Positions 10,101-20,830 of a stretch of 64,000 nt of DNA are shown here, one piece after another. The stretch's first letter is position 1, and each line of letters begins with the position of its first letter. The translations under genes were made by a program, and so were the position numbers. Source of the DNA: Paraphaeosphaeria minitans (Eukaryota; Ascomycota; Dothideomycetes; Pleosporales; Didymosphaeriaceae); contig WJXW01000014.1 in the NCBI GenBank assembly GCA_015832175.1, positions 1-64,000 of the forward strand, read 5' to 3'. The notes under the pieces are model-generated. The model did no database searches and was not told the origin of the DNA. It worked only from the letters and a program-made list of their open reading frames with translations.

Positions 10101-12093
10101 CTCACCCCAGAGCAGGTCCTCCAGCTCGGTCAACAGTTCTTGGGCCATCAGCTGGAAATGGTGTATAACGATGGGTCTACCGTTGAGGTAGAAGATCTTC
10201 TTATCCTCTGACCAGAAGGCGTTGCCCGCGTTGCCGGTATTCATGCCGATGAACTTGCCATAGGCCAGCAGACTAAGCAGCTGGCTCGTCGGGCTGAAGG
10301 ACCCGTCCGCTAGGAAGCGCTTTCTCAGGTCAAGATAGTGGTCACGTTCCACCAAGCCCTGCTGTTCCCGTTGCGCGGGCGGAAGTAGGTGTTCGACACT
10401 GATCACCCGAACGCAGTACACCATCCCAGCCACTAGATACGAATAGTTCTTCGCGGTGCGCAGTCGACGTGTCTCTGAATCGAACCCAAGCACAGCAGCA
10501 AAGTGAACGAGCCCGCTCTCAAACGGACTGCGGATGTAGGTCGTCATGATGAACGTACTAAGCATCCGGCGCACTAGGACGATGTGGCCGGCTTCGTCGT
10601 TGCTGTCCAGGGCCTCCCAGAGCATGGTGGCCAGCAGCTTTTGGTCCTCTTTCCATGGGAACATCTCCCGCGCGTCCTTCATGGGATCAACTTTGACTCG
10701 GCGACCTGTGTGGGCCTCGGGCGGGCTCTCATCACTGCAGTCGCTGCTGCTGCCGTCGCCGTCGCTGCTGTCGTCGGTGCTGCTGCCCTCGCTACTCTCC
10801 GTGTCCTCGCTCTCCTTGTCCGCTTCTTCGGCGGCGACGATACGTAGGACATAGCACACGAACATCACAATGTACCCAGCATAGCGCGCCTGGCTCTCTG
10901 GGTTCTGCAGTCGGGCTATCGGCTGCTGGTGGATCTCGTTGGCCTGCGCACTCTTCACCCATCGTCGGGTCTCACGTGGTAGCGAGGACAGCCCTCGGAC
11001 GCTCTGCTCCACCAGCTGCTCCACAGCCCGCGCGGCCTTCTGCAGCTTGGGCTCGTCCCGGCGCGGCAGCCGGATCGCGTGGGCAAGGTGCACGCAGTTG
11101 CGGTTCGCAAAGTGCTCTGGCCACTCTGTAAACTTCCACCAGCCTGTCTTGTCTGTCTTTGCGACTTCTGCATCCATCACCTGCTCTTGCCGCTTCCTCT
11201 CCTCCTGCGTTCGCGCGTACTCTGCCAGAATGTCTTCCACCTCTTCTTTATGCGCCCTAGCGTCTGCTCCGCTGTCCGCTACATCGGGGACGCAAACTAC
11301 AAAGTACCGCTGCCGTCCTGAAGCGGGGAAGAAAGACTGCATCTTTACCTTCTGGTAGAGCGCATCTGATCCCGTCTTGAACGCTAACCCATGACTGTTG
11401 CAGTGTAGTCGTATCTGGCCCTTGTTTCGCGTAAGATAGCTGCATGCTGGCTGCTTGCATTGGAAGCCGTCCAACGGCGCTCCTAGGACCTGGATTGGCG
11501 GTCCGCCAGCGTCTGGCAGCGTAACGCTGCCCAGCCCTTGTCTTCTCAAAAGAGCGCAGCTTTCAATGAATTTCCTCCGTTCGTTAACTGGTACACTATG
11601 CTTTTGACGGAGATGTACATCGAGATTTTCTATGCCGGCTTTGTGCTCGCTGCAGCAAAGCACGCCGTACTCCTTAACAAAATGAATATACTTTTGTATA
11701 TTAGCTTGCGCTAAGTTTTCTCCTGCTAGTTGCTGTTGCTGCTGAGAGTTCTGTTGATGTGGTGATGTTAGTACTCTGTTAGCTGGGCTTGACGCGGAAG
11801 CTCGAGCGTCCCAGCAGAACTCCATCGCGAATTAGTAGTAAAAAGTAATGGCTAAACCCTGCGCCACCACCATCCTATTTTGTGAATAAGAGATGGTAGA
11901 TTAGTATAAGAGGTTACGTTGAGATGAATTAGAATGAGAAAGAAATAGAAATAGCTGGGGAATAGGATTGTTTCTGCCCCTAGTCTAACGCGTTTCTGGT
12001 ATCAAATCCTACCTAATTCGTTAACTCTAACCCTAACGCTAAGCCAATCTTAGCGCGTCTGTGACCACCGACGCCTCTTCCTCTTGGGTAGGT
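7104..12093 (-). repeat. TLH repeat unit 2 (complete)
   Basis: Second complete unit, offset 5724 bp from unit 1. Only one difference was found by eye (11517 C versus 5793 T, synonymous), and reading frames on both strands across the unit are identical. It ends TTGGGTAGGT at 12093, directly against sequence that continues as the RIP-decayed cassette. The same cassette sequence without a TLH unit in front lies at 39050. Confidence 0.93.
7404..11825 (-). CDS. Telomere-linked RecQ-type helicase (TLH), copy 2
   Basis: The 1473-residue product is identical to copy 1, with the same start context (TAA nine bases upstream), all RecQ motifs, both N-terminal fingers and the recombinase-like region. The single base difference seen (11517) turns one Leu codon into another. 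Two unmutated copies above 4 kb sit in a genome that clearly carried out RIP on the sequences next to them. The duplication is therefore either recent, spread by mitotic recombination, or protected. The inner end of this unit, not the gene, meets the decayed DNA. Confidence 0.95.
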   Translation of the reverse strand: MEFCWDARASASSPANRVLTSPHQQNSQQQQQLAGENLAQANIQKYIHFVKEYGVLCCSEHKAGIENLDVHLRQKHSVPVNERRKFIESCALLRRQGLGSVTLPDAGGPPIQVLGAPLDGFQCKQPACSYLTRNKGQIRLHCNSHGLAFKTGSDALYQKVKMQSFFPASGRQRYFVVCVPDVADSGADARAHKEEVEDILAEYARTQEERKRQEQVMDAEVAKTDKTGWWKFTEWPEHFANRNCVHLAHAIRLPRRDEPKLQKAARAVEQLVEQSVRGLSSLPRETRRWVKSAQANEIHQQPIARLQNPESQARYAGYIVMFVCYVLRIVAAEEADKESEDTESSEGSSTDDSSDGDGSSSDCSDESPPEAHTGRRVKVDPMKDAREMFPWKEDQKLLATMLWEALDSNDEAGHIVLVRRMLSTFIMTTYIRSPFESGLVHFAAVLGFDSETRRLRTAKNYSYLVAGMVYCVRVISVEHLLPPAQREQQGLVERDHYLDLRKRFLADGSFSPTSQLLSLLAYGKFIGMNTGNAGNAFWSEDKKIFYLNGRPIVIHHFQLMAQELLTELEDLLWGELLWVRSPGQRFPIRLDLIQDDVACTRRGMSFVTHGNNGLENGLRWMLERMMQDEQGRKLRSGDGTWNVARVKLYLRSVKRFKELELANLHIDEGMPGRGTEITSMRFRNGALQDRNLFVMDGQIMTVVRYYKSQSQFDKPKVIPRFLPSRLSQVLVVYLAYVQPFEEYLTVEVLGGSFTDYLWANEQGPWHTDHLTRVLKRETGKHLGVALNTLDYRHTAVGIGREVVGDVFGRGYQDEVGEIEEPEVDEDGESPLELQSARTTKIGLANYSVPIDIVKHLSMRSIETFRPLSRRWHEFLGVDGHEVRPSAARKRRWEEEGDGQDKGRDDLAVVVPQKKTKPGGVTASAMSRAMQQALGQATASFKSDEQEQAMFAMVNGQTPLVVVLPTGGGKSLLFMVPACLDHAGVTVVVVPFRALIEDLATRIRARGIDCVEWVNHETNPASVMLVGADVAGGAGFLKYASSLKDKKQLQRVVIDECHLIITSSHWRPKLAKLRNLRVLACPIVLLTATLPPVLEGVLGRSMLIQAATYIRASTVRPNIRYYVSWCGRGKAMEAALAMCRRRQEQLRGGQKGVIYCHSRTACEMLAGALGCKHYHAGELDRTEILASWLDEGGLIVATSALGTGVNFPSIVFVLHVGMPWSMIDYCQESGRAGRSGEVADSVIIVEPGEVERRIREGGASVDVCAMGMFIESEGCRRGKMSEYMDGQRVVCSDMDSAGCDRCGEGRIEWQQAQSLAASEWQEVEASMDELRAGCAICWVLGRAGWQEHRTMLCTAQPMMMGRDMDEFRRGVRDAGNCHSCRRCWVSQKWCATGQDVANSCQWPNIVIPVARAATGIADGLEIIRQCGFQGECEVSCQAYQVWLGQRHCERIWGEFLSNAMVVAIRVIIKLKEKN

Positions 12094-14263
12094 GTATACC
12101 TTAATAAAATGTTCTAATTACATAGAAAATGGCCCATGCTTACGCCTACTCTTAGGGTGTTACACTCTATCTAGTCTACTTCTACTGCCTTACTAATAAA
12201 TAGGTAGTATATAAGGGATAGAACTATACTCTTTTATAGATTTCTAAGTATAGGCATTATTCTTTTATAACGTCTTACTGTGTAGTTATTTTTTTAATAT
12301 CTAGAGTAGTAAATCTGGCCTCTAAAAAAAACTAAGCACACTAAGCTTTAAATCTATTATATAGACTTACTTTCTTAAAGGTACTTATTACAGGAGGCTA
12401 TAGAAGACTCTATTCTACTTATAGGCTAACTGTAATAGTGCGTAAGGCGGAGTAGGTATAGTATTAAGGTTTTTATAGGCACGTGCATAGTTGTTCCCTA
12501 TAGGCTCTAAAGTTTAAGCTGCCAGCCCTAGAGAGCTCTATATAAACTATTTCCTTTTAATTTGCTATACATAGCGCCAGTTTATATTAATCTAGGCCTT
12601 TGCTTATATAGCCCTCTTTTTTACCTAATCCTGTATAGTAAAGTAGTAGTATGTTCACATCCTTACTATCTATAAGTTAATATAGTGGTAATTTGCGCTA
12701 CTTCCTCTTTATTAGCGTTAATTTGTATAAACTGGCGTTAATGTCCCTAATTTGCATAATTAGGAGGTCTTACTACCTATACTAGCTCTATTAATTATAT
12801 TATAATACAGCCCCTACAGCTATACTATATCCTTATCCTGTAGACAATAACTTCCTGTTTGTAAGGCATGGCTAAACGTTCTTAGATGAGAAATAAGCAG
12901 TATATCTAGATTTTTACTATCTGTGGGATATGCCTGCAAGTCCTCTAATAAAGAATAGGCAGCTTATCTAGGTGCTTACTATATATTAGGGTTAGTATAG
13001 ACTTAGTGCCAATTTACGCTACTTCTTATTAATTCGCGTTAATTCGCGTTAATTTAAGGAATAAGCGGCTTATCTATATTTTTTCTATCTATAGGGCATG
13101 CCTGTAAGTCCTCTAATAAAGAATAGGCAGCTTATCTAGGTACTTACTATGTATTAGGGTTAGTATTAACTTAGTACTAATGCACCCTACTTCGCGTTAG
13201 TTTACATAAACTTACGTTAAGATAGCCTATTTACCTAAGTGTAAGATACTTGTTTATGTCTTCCTTATCTATAATCTAAAGTATAGTCTCTAGGTAGAAT
13301 AGTTTTAATATTTCTATATAGATCCTTATAATTTGCAAGTTAACATAGTGGCAATTTACGCTACTTTCTGTTAATTCGCGTTAATTAGCGTTAATTCACG
13401 TTAATTCGCGTTAATTCGCGTTACTGAAACCTTTGCTTATAAAGCCCTCTTTCTTATATAATATAGTATGGTGAAGCAGCAGCTTATTTGTATCTATAAG
13501 TCTATATAGTGGCAATTTGCGCTGCTTCTTGGTAATTGGCGTTAATTACTATTAAGTTAAGGAATAAGTGGCTTATCTAGATCCTTTCTATCTATAGGGT
13601 ATGCCTGCAAGTCCTAGTAAGTTATAAGTGGCCTATTTAGGTCCTTACCTTCTATATAATTGCTATAGAATTAGTGCCAATCTATACTACTTTCTATTAA
13701 TTCGCGTTAATTTGCATTAGTTCGTGTATATTAGTCCTATCTATGCTAGCTTTGGCCACACAGGTTAGTAGGGAGCTGGCTATAAGTTAATAAACATAGT
13801 AGCGTGTTTTAGAGATATACCTAGCTCCGCGTTTATATACTTCTTTTCTTATGTGCTACGCTAAGTAGCTGCGCTTAATATAAGAGGAAGTACACTTACT
13901 TATAAATAACTATTTAAACTAGACACAATTTGTGTATAGTTTAAATAGTTAGTCTAATGTAAGTATATAGATTGGCGCTTTATAGTACTATATCTTAGAG
14001 ATTCGCACCCTACTACCTCGCCTAAATTATTATAAATTGCTATTACTTAATACTAGCTTACGTTAAGTTAATTTACCTTAGTTCACGTGTTTACTATTAG
14101 TTTAAATACTTTAGTAGTATTATAAGCGTTAATTATAACAGCGCGTAGGTTATAAATGTGTAGTAGAGTATAAGTATAGGTGCTTAGTGCGTTACTATAT
14201 CTTTCCTACCTACTACTTTCTATTCTACCTCTTTCTATCTTACCTGCTACTTCCTACTTAAAC
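12094..14263. other. Non-coding, internally repetitive spacer of cassette A
   Basis: No frame survives even when TAG/TAA are read through. Degenerate tandem units of roughly 150-190 bp recur (at about 12890, 13062 and 13560), each with a segment like aggcagcttatctaggt and runs of ttaattcgcg. A palindrome lies at 13908-13950. Related sequence is found at 36240-37080, 38780-39050 and 39052-41222. Confidence 0.6.
13908..13950. repeat. 43-bp near-perfect palindrome
   Basis: Left arm aactatttaaacta and right arm tagtttaaatagtt are exact inverted repeats. The 15-base centre itself contains acacaa/ttgtgt. Cassette B keeps both 14-base arms at about 40867-40909, although its centre has mutated. Confidence 0.8.
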
Positions 14264-15982
14264 ATGTATTAGATAGCTGTCCTTAAGAATACTACCACTT
14301 ACTATAATAGTGGCCCCTACAGCTTTCTTCTAGCTGCTAAAGGTTGCGTCCTTTATAACTTTAGTTATAACCCCCCTAATAAAGCGTATAAACAGCTCTT
14401 TGCACGCCAGCTTACTGTCCTACTACACTAGTAAAGCTTATAAACCCCCTATTATAGCGCTAGATAGTTACTTCCTAACAACGCCAGCCACTGTAAGCTA
14501 GTCCTAATTACTCTGTTACTCCTATCTACTGTTAGTCTAATTTACTAGATACTTCCCCCTAACACACTGCCTAATAATGTGTAGTAATATCTTGTTACTG
14601 CTACCTAGTAACTTACTATAGATCCTAACTGTTAGGACACTAATAATAATAATATTAAAGACCTAAGTAGGGTGCCTCTTTTAGCCTAAAAGCCCTTTTT
14701 AAGGTATACGCAGTAGCCCTTTATCTTTACTTCTACCTCTCTACCTACTAAGCAGGTCCACTCCTAACCGCTATCCTGTCTCTCTTCCACGTAGAGCTAG
14801 GCGTCCTAGGCGTTGCCCGCCTATATTAGGGCAATAACCTATAATAACCACTGCGCGGAATAGGACTGCTAATGTAGGTAGGTAGCCCGCTAGTAGCGTA
14901 GAAAGGTAGTTAAGCTAGGTCTGCTTTGCCCTCCCCTAAACGCCAGCTAGGTAGAAGTTAATACTTATAACAGTATTACGCTAGAAAATAAGCCTAACGT
15001 TGCCTAGATCCTTAAGCAAAACATTAGGAAGGAAGATAATAAAGGTAAAAGGCGTAACTTAATAACTATAGCTGCTAGCCCCTATGTAACTGCTACCTAT
15101 ATACTAAATTACGCACAGTTACTTAGTAATAAGACTATATAGTAACACGCTACTACTTTCCTCTCTATTTAGCGCTTTTATAGTAGCCCCTTTCCTATCT
15201 TTAGCCAGCTAGGGGTATTGCCAGTAGATAAAGTAAGTACTATATAGGTAACACAGGCTATGTCCCACGCACTTAGGAGTGTAGTAGATAAAACCTTTAC
15301 TACTACGTACTATTTAGTTAAGTACTATAAGTACTGCGTGGCAGCTATATATATTAAGTACTACTAGGTAATAGCCTTCTATAGGCGTGCCTACGCTAAT
15401 AAGATAGCTAAGCTAGCAGTAGAGGGGGTACTACTTAAGTAATATAATAGTAAGGCTATTACTACACTTATCTAAATAGTTATACCTCCTAGCTATAAGC
15501 TACCTACGTTAGCGTAGAATGCGTAGAAGCTACGCCTAAACTAAGCTACTTAGTAGTATAATACTACTAAAACCCTTAACTAGGGCTTTCTATGCCTAAT
15601 CCCTAGTAACGTTGCCTATAAGTAGGTAGAGCAGACGCTGCGTGTTAGGGAGTAGAACCTCTAGCTAAAGGTAGTAAAGAAAGTTAACCTAAAAGTATAC
15701 TAGGTAAGCCAGAGGCTAAGTGCGTAGTTAGGCGTAGATAAGTTAGTAGGTAAGCCTATTAGTAATAAGAATACGCTGCTTATTAAGGCAGTTGCACCTA
15801 CGCTACCTACGTAGATAGAGGAGGCTGCTAATAGCAAAGAGGAGAGTAAGGAGGGTAAGGAGGGTAAGGAGGGTAAGGAGGGCAAGGAAGGCGAAGGCAA
15901 GGGCAAAGGTAAGGAGGGTAAGAATAGTAGGGATAATAAGGGTAAAGGTAACACTAAGCTTATACTAGTTTACTTACTATAG
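14264..15982 (+). pseudogene. Gene X relic A (Lys/Glu/Gly-tailed protein, function unknown)
   Basis: A 573-codon frame from ATG 14264 to TAG 15980. It is interrupted only by many TAG and TAA codons, with no TGA and no frameshift, as expected when CAG/CAA and TGG codons are hit by RIP. The last 50 or so codons encode a low-complexity basic tail of KEG-type repeats (about 15837-15955). The rest gives no family I recognise. Copy B has exactly the same length (1719 nt). It lies convergent to the TLH relic on its right. The product may have bound nucleic acid through its basic tail, but that is only a guess. Confidence 0.7.
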
Positions 15983-16969
15983 CTAAGTCTAGTAAATATA
16001 TTTACACCTTAAGAGTAGTCTTTCTAGCTTAGCATTACTTCCTTTTATAACGTATTTAATTACTATTACTAGAGGTTGTAAATACACTCTTGCTTACGCT
16101 AGACGCGTACCCTACACTTTTCTATTTTATTTTAAACCCTAATATATTTATAAGACAGCCTCTCCCCCTAATTTACCTTACTTATACCCTATGTAATAGA
16201 TATAGATTCTTGTGTTTCTCTTAGTCCTATAGTATATGTCACCCGCTTTAAACCTTCTATTATTGTGTCTATATTACATTTAAATTAGTATCGCGGAAGG
16301 GGTTCCACCAGCTCCCTAGCTAGGGTAGTCCTACTATAACTCTATATAGCGCTTAGATATATAGTAGGTCCGCGTTAGCCAGTTAAAGCCAAGAATAATT
16401 CTTCCCGCCTTATAGTTATTACTAAAATTAACAACACTAATAAAGTGTTACTAGAATGTATTAGTATTCTTAGGATCCTAGTCCTTACCCTTAATTACTT
16501 TAATATTACAACTCTACAGCTCTTTTACCTTTAGGCACTTATCCTACAGGATCGCCTACGTATCTTAAATAGCGAATTTGTTAATACATAAAGCGTCTTT
16601 TAATAGTCCTGTTTAAACCTGGTTAGATTCTAGTATAAGCTACCTAGGGCAGTAATTTACTAGGAGAAGGTAGGTCTAGTAGTTACTTTTACCCTATTTA
16701 TTTCCTATCCAAACGCGATAGGACATAATAGTATTCCCTAAGTAGGTTATTTTTTGTCTAGTAACAATGACACATTAATCCTAGCTATAGTTAAAGGGCT
16801 TCTATTTAACAAAGTAAGCCACATAGTAAAGTCTCTAGTATTTAAGATAAGCTAGTATCTCTTCTCTAAAGATCCTACCTCTTCTCTTCCCAGCCTCTTC
16901 TATTTTATATTAAAAGAAGTCCAGCTCCCTCTCTTAGTAGGCTACTCTAAAAGGCGTGGCTAGTGCCTT
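15983..16969 (-). other. Spacer between gene X and TLH relic A, partly open on minus strand
   Basis: About 1 kb between the two convergent relics. Reading leftward from the apparent TLH stop at 16970, the same minus frame stays open to near 16310 with only TAG/TAA interruptions. The TLH C-terminus may therefore be longer than the 16970 boundary suggests. Sequence from about 16361 on also begins the homology with copy C (61287 on). Confidence 0.4.
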
Positions 16970-19900
16970 CTAATGTGGGTTTACTGTGTATACAATTAGT
17001 ATAGTAACTAGGGAGCTAGAGAAAAACTAACTAGGGGTAAATAAATATTTGGTAGGGGAACCTAACGTGGTTCCTATATATATTAGAAGGAGACCTAGAT
17101 CTGTCTATAGGCTGGCTAGCCTAGTTAATTAACTAGGTGTTAGAGATAGTAGGCGTTTTCTAGATAATAGAATATAATAGTCACTACTCTAGGTACCTAT
17201 TATATAGGCTAGTAAGGAGTTTGCATTATACCTAGCCTAAATAGGCGTTAAAGGCACGTTTTACAGTAGCCCCCTTACTATACCTTAGAGTCTTCCTAGT
17301 ATAATTAATAAACTTTGCACGTAGGGTAAATTAGATAGGGAGTAAATTAAGTCTAAGTATATATTATAAGCCTACTTAGATACTTTGTATATCTTTCTTA
17401 TCTTATTACTATTAAGATAATAATTAATAATGCTGCGATAGTAGACTAGTTAGTAGGTAGAGTCCTATACGTAGGCTAGCACAGCCAGCTAAGCATCCTA
17501 ACTAGCTTTATTAAAGTGTGTATTTAGAACTTACTTACTAAGCACCAGGTATACAGTGCCTAGTTCCTAGTCCTAGGCAACCCTGCCAAATTCTTATATA
17601 AGGCTAATTAGACTGGCTAGTAGAGCGAACCTAATAACTGCCTAAATATCTAGGATATAGAGGCCTTTTGTTAATGCGCTAGTCGTAATTATGGCGCCTT
17701 CTAATTATTATAGGAATAGGTCTAAGCTTATTCCCTTCTTACCCTCTTCTATTTGGCTGTGGTATCTTAAGCAGTCTAGGCCCTAGGCTAGGGCATTTAC
17801 TATTAAAATAAGGTTAATATAGATAAGAACCTTCTTAAATTTTTATAGAGCCTATTATATATACTCTACTATGTCTATTATTATAGTGCTTATTAAGAGT
17901 GGGACGCTGCAGACCTTGTATTAAATATTACTATAAGGTGTAAATTCCCTGTAAGGGTTTATGTCTATAGGGAGGCCTAGTAATTAAAACGCTTATTGCT
18001 AATTGTCTAGAGGTAGGGTTATAGTAAGTAAAGTTAGAGGGACTTTGTACTGTGTTAACTAATATAGGTTGTAGAGATAAGGGCGGTATGCCATGTTAGG
18101 GAGAATAATATAGTGAAATTTATCTACCACTATTTGCTCTAGTACGCCTAACAACTTCTACCTACGTATGTAAGCCTAGAAACTATTACTGGCTATATTC
18201 TCTAGAGTTGTAAGTATAATGGCCACCTACTTATTATATAAGCCCTGCTTCTACACTGTAGCACGTATGCGTAGGGTTGCACAGCGTTAAAGTATATTTA
18301 TATATAAAACTGTAAGTGGCACTATTATAAGACTCTGCCTATAGCCTAGACAGTAGGCTGGTAGTATAAAGAGGAGACTTTTACTAGCTCTAGTGCTTAC
18401 AATGTACACTACTACACTTTTGCCTATAAGAATAGCTAATAGGGCGGCCTTCTATATACCTCTAAATTAGGCGTCGTATCTAAAGTTCTCTTATAATAGT
18501 TATAGAAGATTAATGTTACTTCTCTTAGTATTCTACTGTTAAGTAGTAGCTATAATACTCTTATAATAGTTAAGACTTAGCTGCGCTTTTACTAAGCTAA
18601 AATAAATAGCGTAATACTATTTCTATAACGTTTTAAAGTGTGCCTCTATATTATTAAATAAGTAGGTAAATATCTTTAATATATTAAGTGCGTATACTGC
18701 GTGGGCTGTTTTAGGTAGGTGCCTAGCCTATATTTCTTATACTTTAGCCTCCACCTTATTTATAATATTATCTACATTCTCTTTAGTAAGTTCCTAAATA
18801 AGCATCTTAGAGCTAGCGAACTAGCGGGCGAAAGTAATTATAAGGTAACGCAAGGTGCTAATATTAATCTCCTACCTAATCTAATAAAGACTAGCACTCT
18901 AGATAGCTAAACTAAGAATATATAATGTAGTGTGTTGTTTTCCTACTACGTCCAGCTATAGGAGCACACTTTACGCCTACTTGTAATAGTGGTTATAAAG
19001 GTCTGTCCCTATTTATCCTTAAATAACTAGATAGAATAGTTAGACCAGCTAAATGTACCACACTAAGAGACTACCCACCTCTGCTAGGAGGAATCTATAT
19101 ATGGTCTTTACAGTCTTATCGCAGTTATACCCTTTATAGTATCGTAGGACTACCGCGACAAAACTATTATATAGAAAGATATTATATATGCCTATAGTAT
19201 AACTGTTTTTAAGTTAAACGCTAAGCACTTCTATTCCGCAGCTAGGTTAGCCGCTAGTAAAGTAAATTAGGTAAAGAAGATACTTTAGAAATTTCTATAC
19301 TAGGTTATAGTATTACTGCACCTGGGTGAAGTTATATAGGTTTATAAGGGGGGTAGTTAAAAAACTTTCTTAACCTACCCCCTTTATTAGGTTTTTAACG
19401 ACGAAGTCGGCTCTGTGCACAAGGTTACTATTATTAGGGCTAAATATAAAGAAGCCTAGTGTAATATTTTTTAGTTCCTCTACTAGAAGTTCCTATAGAA
19501 TATTTAGAAGGTCTAAATAAGTAGACATAAAGGTTAGCTAGTATAGGATCTTCGAGGTCTCCTTATACTCGTTCCTGGCCATTATTACAAATAAGGCCAG
19601 GGTTGTTCTTATATTGCGCACAGTAACCGTATCCCTATTCTAGTGCACGAAGGTATCTAGGTTCTCACTGTATTAGAACTTGCTAATAAACCGTGCTGTG
19701 TTTATAAGCTAGCTTATACTTGTAGGATACTTTGTAGTAAAGTAGTTATATACCCACGCCTTAAACGTGTCTATAAGATTGCAGTTCTCTACCTCTATAG
19801 ACATATTACTATCTTACTTAGTAATAAGAAGGGAAGCCTTATTAAGTAAAATAGTAGTTTACATGCTATTTATAGTAGCCTAGGGCTAGATATTATTTAA

Positions 19901-20830
19901 ATAGACAAGGTTATCCTGTAGTTTCTAAAGGCCTGCAAAACGGCAGAACTTCTTTATAGCTAATATATTTATTGCGAAGTTATACGCCTCTTAAAAACCC
20001 TTTTTATTGTAGGAGAGTATTAGGAACGCCATAAGTATTAGTAGGGCAAGTTTAAAATACTTAGTTTAACTAGTTTATTTAATAAGGGATAGCTAAAAGC
20101 GATAGTAGTGCTCTTTAAATAATATAAATTAAGTTCTAGTGTAGTGCTCTTAGACTTCTAGGATGTTATCTATTAAATCTAAGTACTTTATAATGTCCTG
20201 CTAGGTCTGCTTCTAGTAAGACTATAAATAAAGTGTTAGTGGCTTCTCTATATTGTTAACTAATACGTAGTAGAAGAAGATAAATATCTTCTAGAGCAGT
20301 CCTACGTGGCGGAGGCGAGGGTCCTAGTATAGCTCTAGCGGAGTAAAGGGAACATTAGTTTTATATTCCTACATTACTCTTATGTGGGCGTAGTAGAAGG
20401 CTTTACTAGTAATATTCTGCTAAGTTCTAGCTATGCTTTTTATAGTTACGTAGAGATAATATAGCTTTAAATTACCTATAGTAGTTAGTATAGCCACATA
20501 TTGTAAAGCCTCTGCCTATGTAGACGTGTTACTAAACACTTATAGGACACCTATATAGGCAACCTAAGGATTTGTAAAGATAGAGGGTGTACTAGGTATA
20601 GCTGCCAACTGCTCCTACTTTACTTTCTTAGCCTATTGTAACACTTCTTAGAGCTAATCTATAAATTTACTACTAGTAGGGGTAGAAATAGGTATAGGGA
20701 CTACGCTAGGTTTAGTTAGGTTTTTAACGCTATTAGTAGTGGCTTTAGAGCTATGCGAGTTTATAGATAGTTTAACTACAAATTTATAAGTAAGATAAAG
20801 GTTTTGGAATAGGGATAGTATAGAGGGGAA
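16970..20830 (-). pseudogene. RIP-decayed TLH relic A (second TLH lineage)
   Basis: A minus-strand frame of about 1290 codons with many TAG/TAA. The N-terminal part has a helix-rich Gln/Lys segment, then a stretch aligning with intact TLH (PTS..SQL, residues about 510-560). Next comes the recombinase-like core: SCGIE (compare GRGTE), LRYYKG, YRFL, LRYL, and a Tyr at 18692-18694 in HLPKTAHAVY. RecQ motifs follow in degraded form: STRASKS for motif I, VVDKFH for DECH, LTITLP for TATLP, TTSALTKGL for motif V and QEFGRVAQD for motif VI. Each change fits C-to-T or G-to-A mutation of a canonical motif. It is too divergent from the intact genes to be a decayed copy of them. Limits are approximate. 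Confidence 0.8.

Larger units (their letters stand above)
12093..16782. repeat. RIP-decayed subtelomeric cassette A, left part
   Basis: This 4.7-kb block recurs at 39052-43741 at an almost constant offset of 26,959 bp, differing mostly by C/T and G/A changes. It contains a non-coding repeat-rich segment (12094-14263), gene X relic A (14264-15982) and the 3' side of the TLH relic. In cassette B the match stops at 43741 and jumps to sequence equivalent to 20070, so B carries a 3.3-kb deletion relative to A. Confidence 0.88.

Noticed and set aside
13360..13440. Possible CRISPR-like array in the ttaattcgcg repeats
   Set aside because: Units are short, directly adjacent and degenerate, with no unique spacers of constant length, and the setting is eukaryotic.
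15700..15954. 84-codon minus-strand ORF (and 81 codons at 42668-42913)
   Set aside because: Low-complexity Leu/Pro/Ser product; it is the antisense of the KEG-repeat tail of gene X.
18719..18910. Short ORF at 18719-18910 (+), and others at 40683-40898, 41042-41224 and 50553-50813
   Set aside because: They lie inside or antisense to larger relics or in non-coding spacer, with no start context or domain support.
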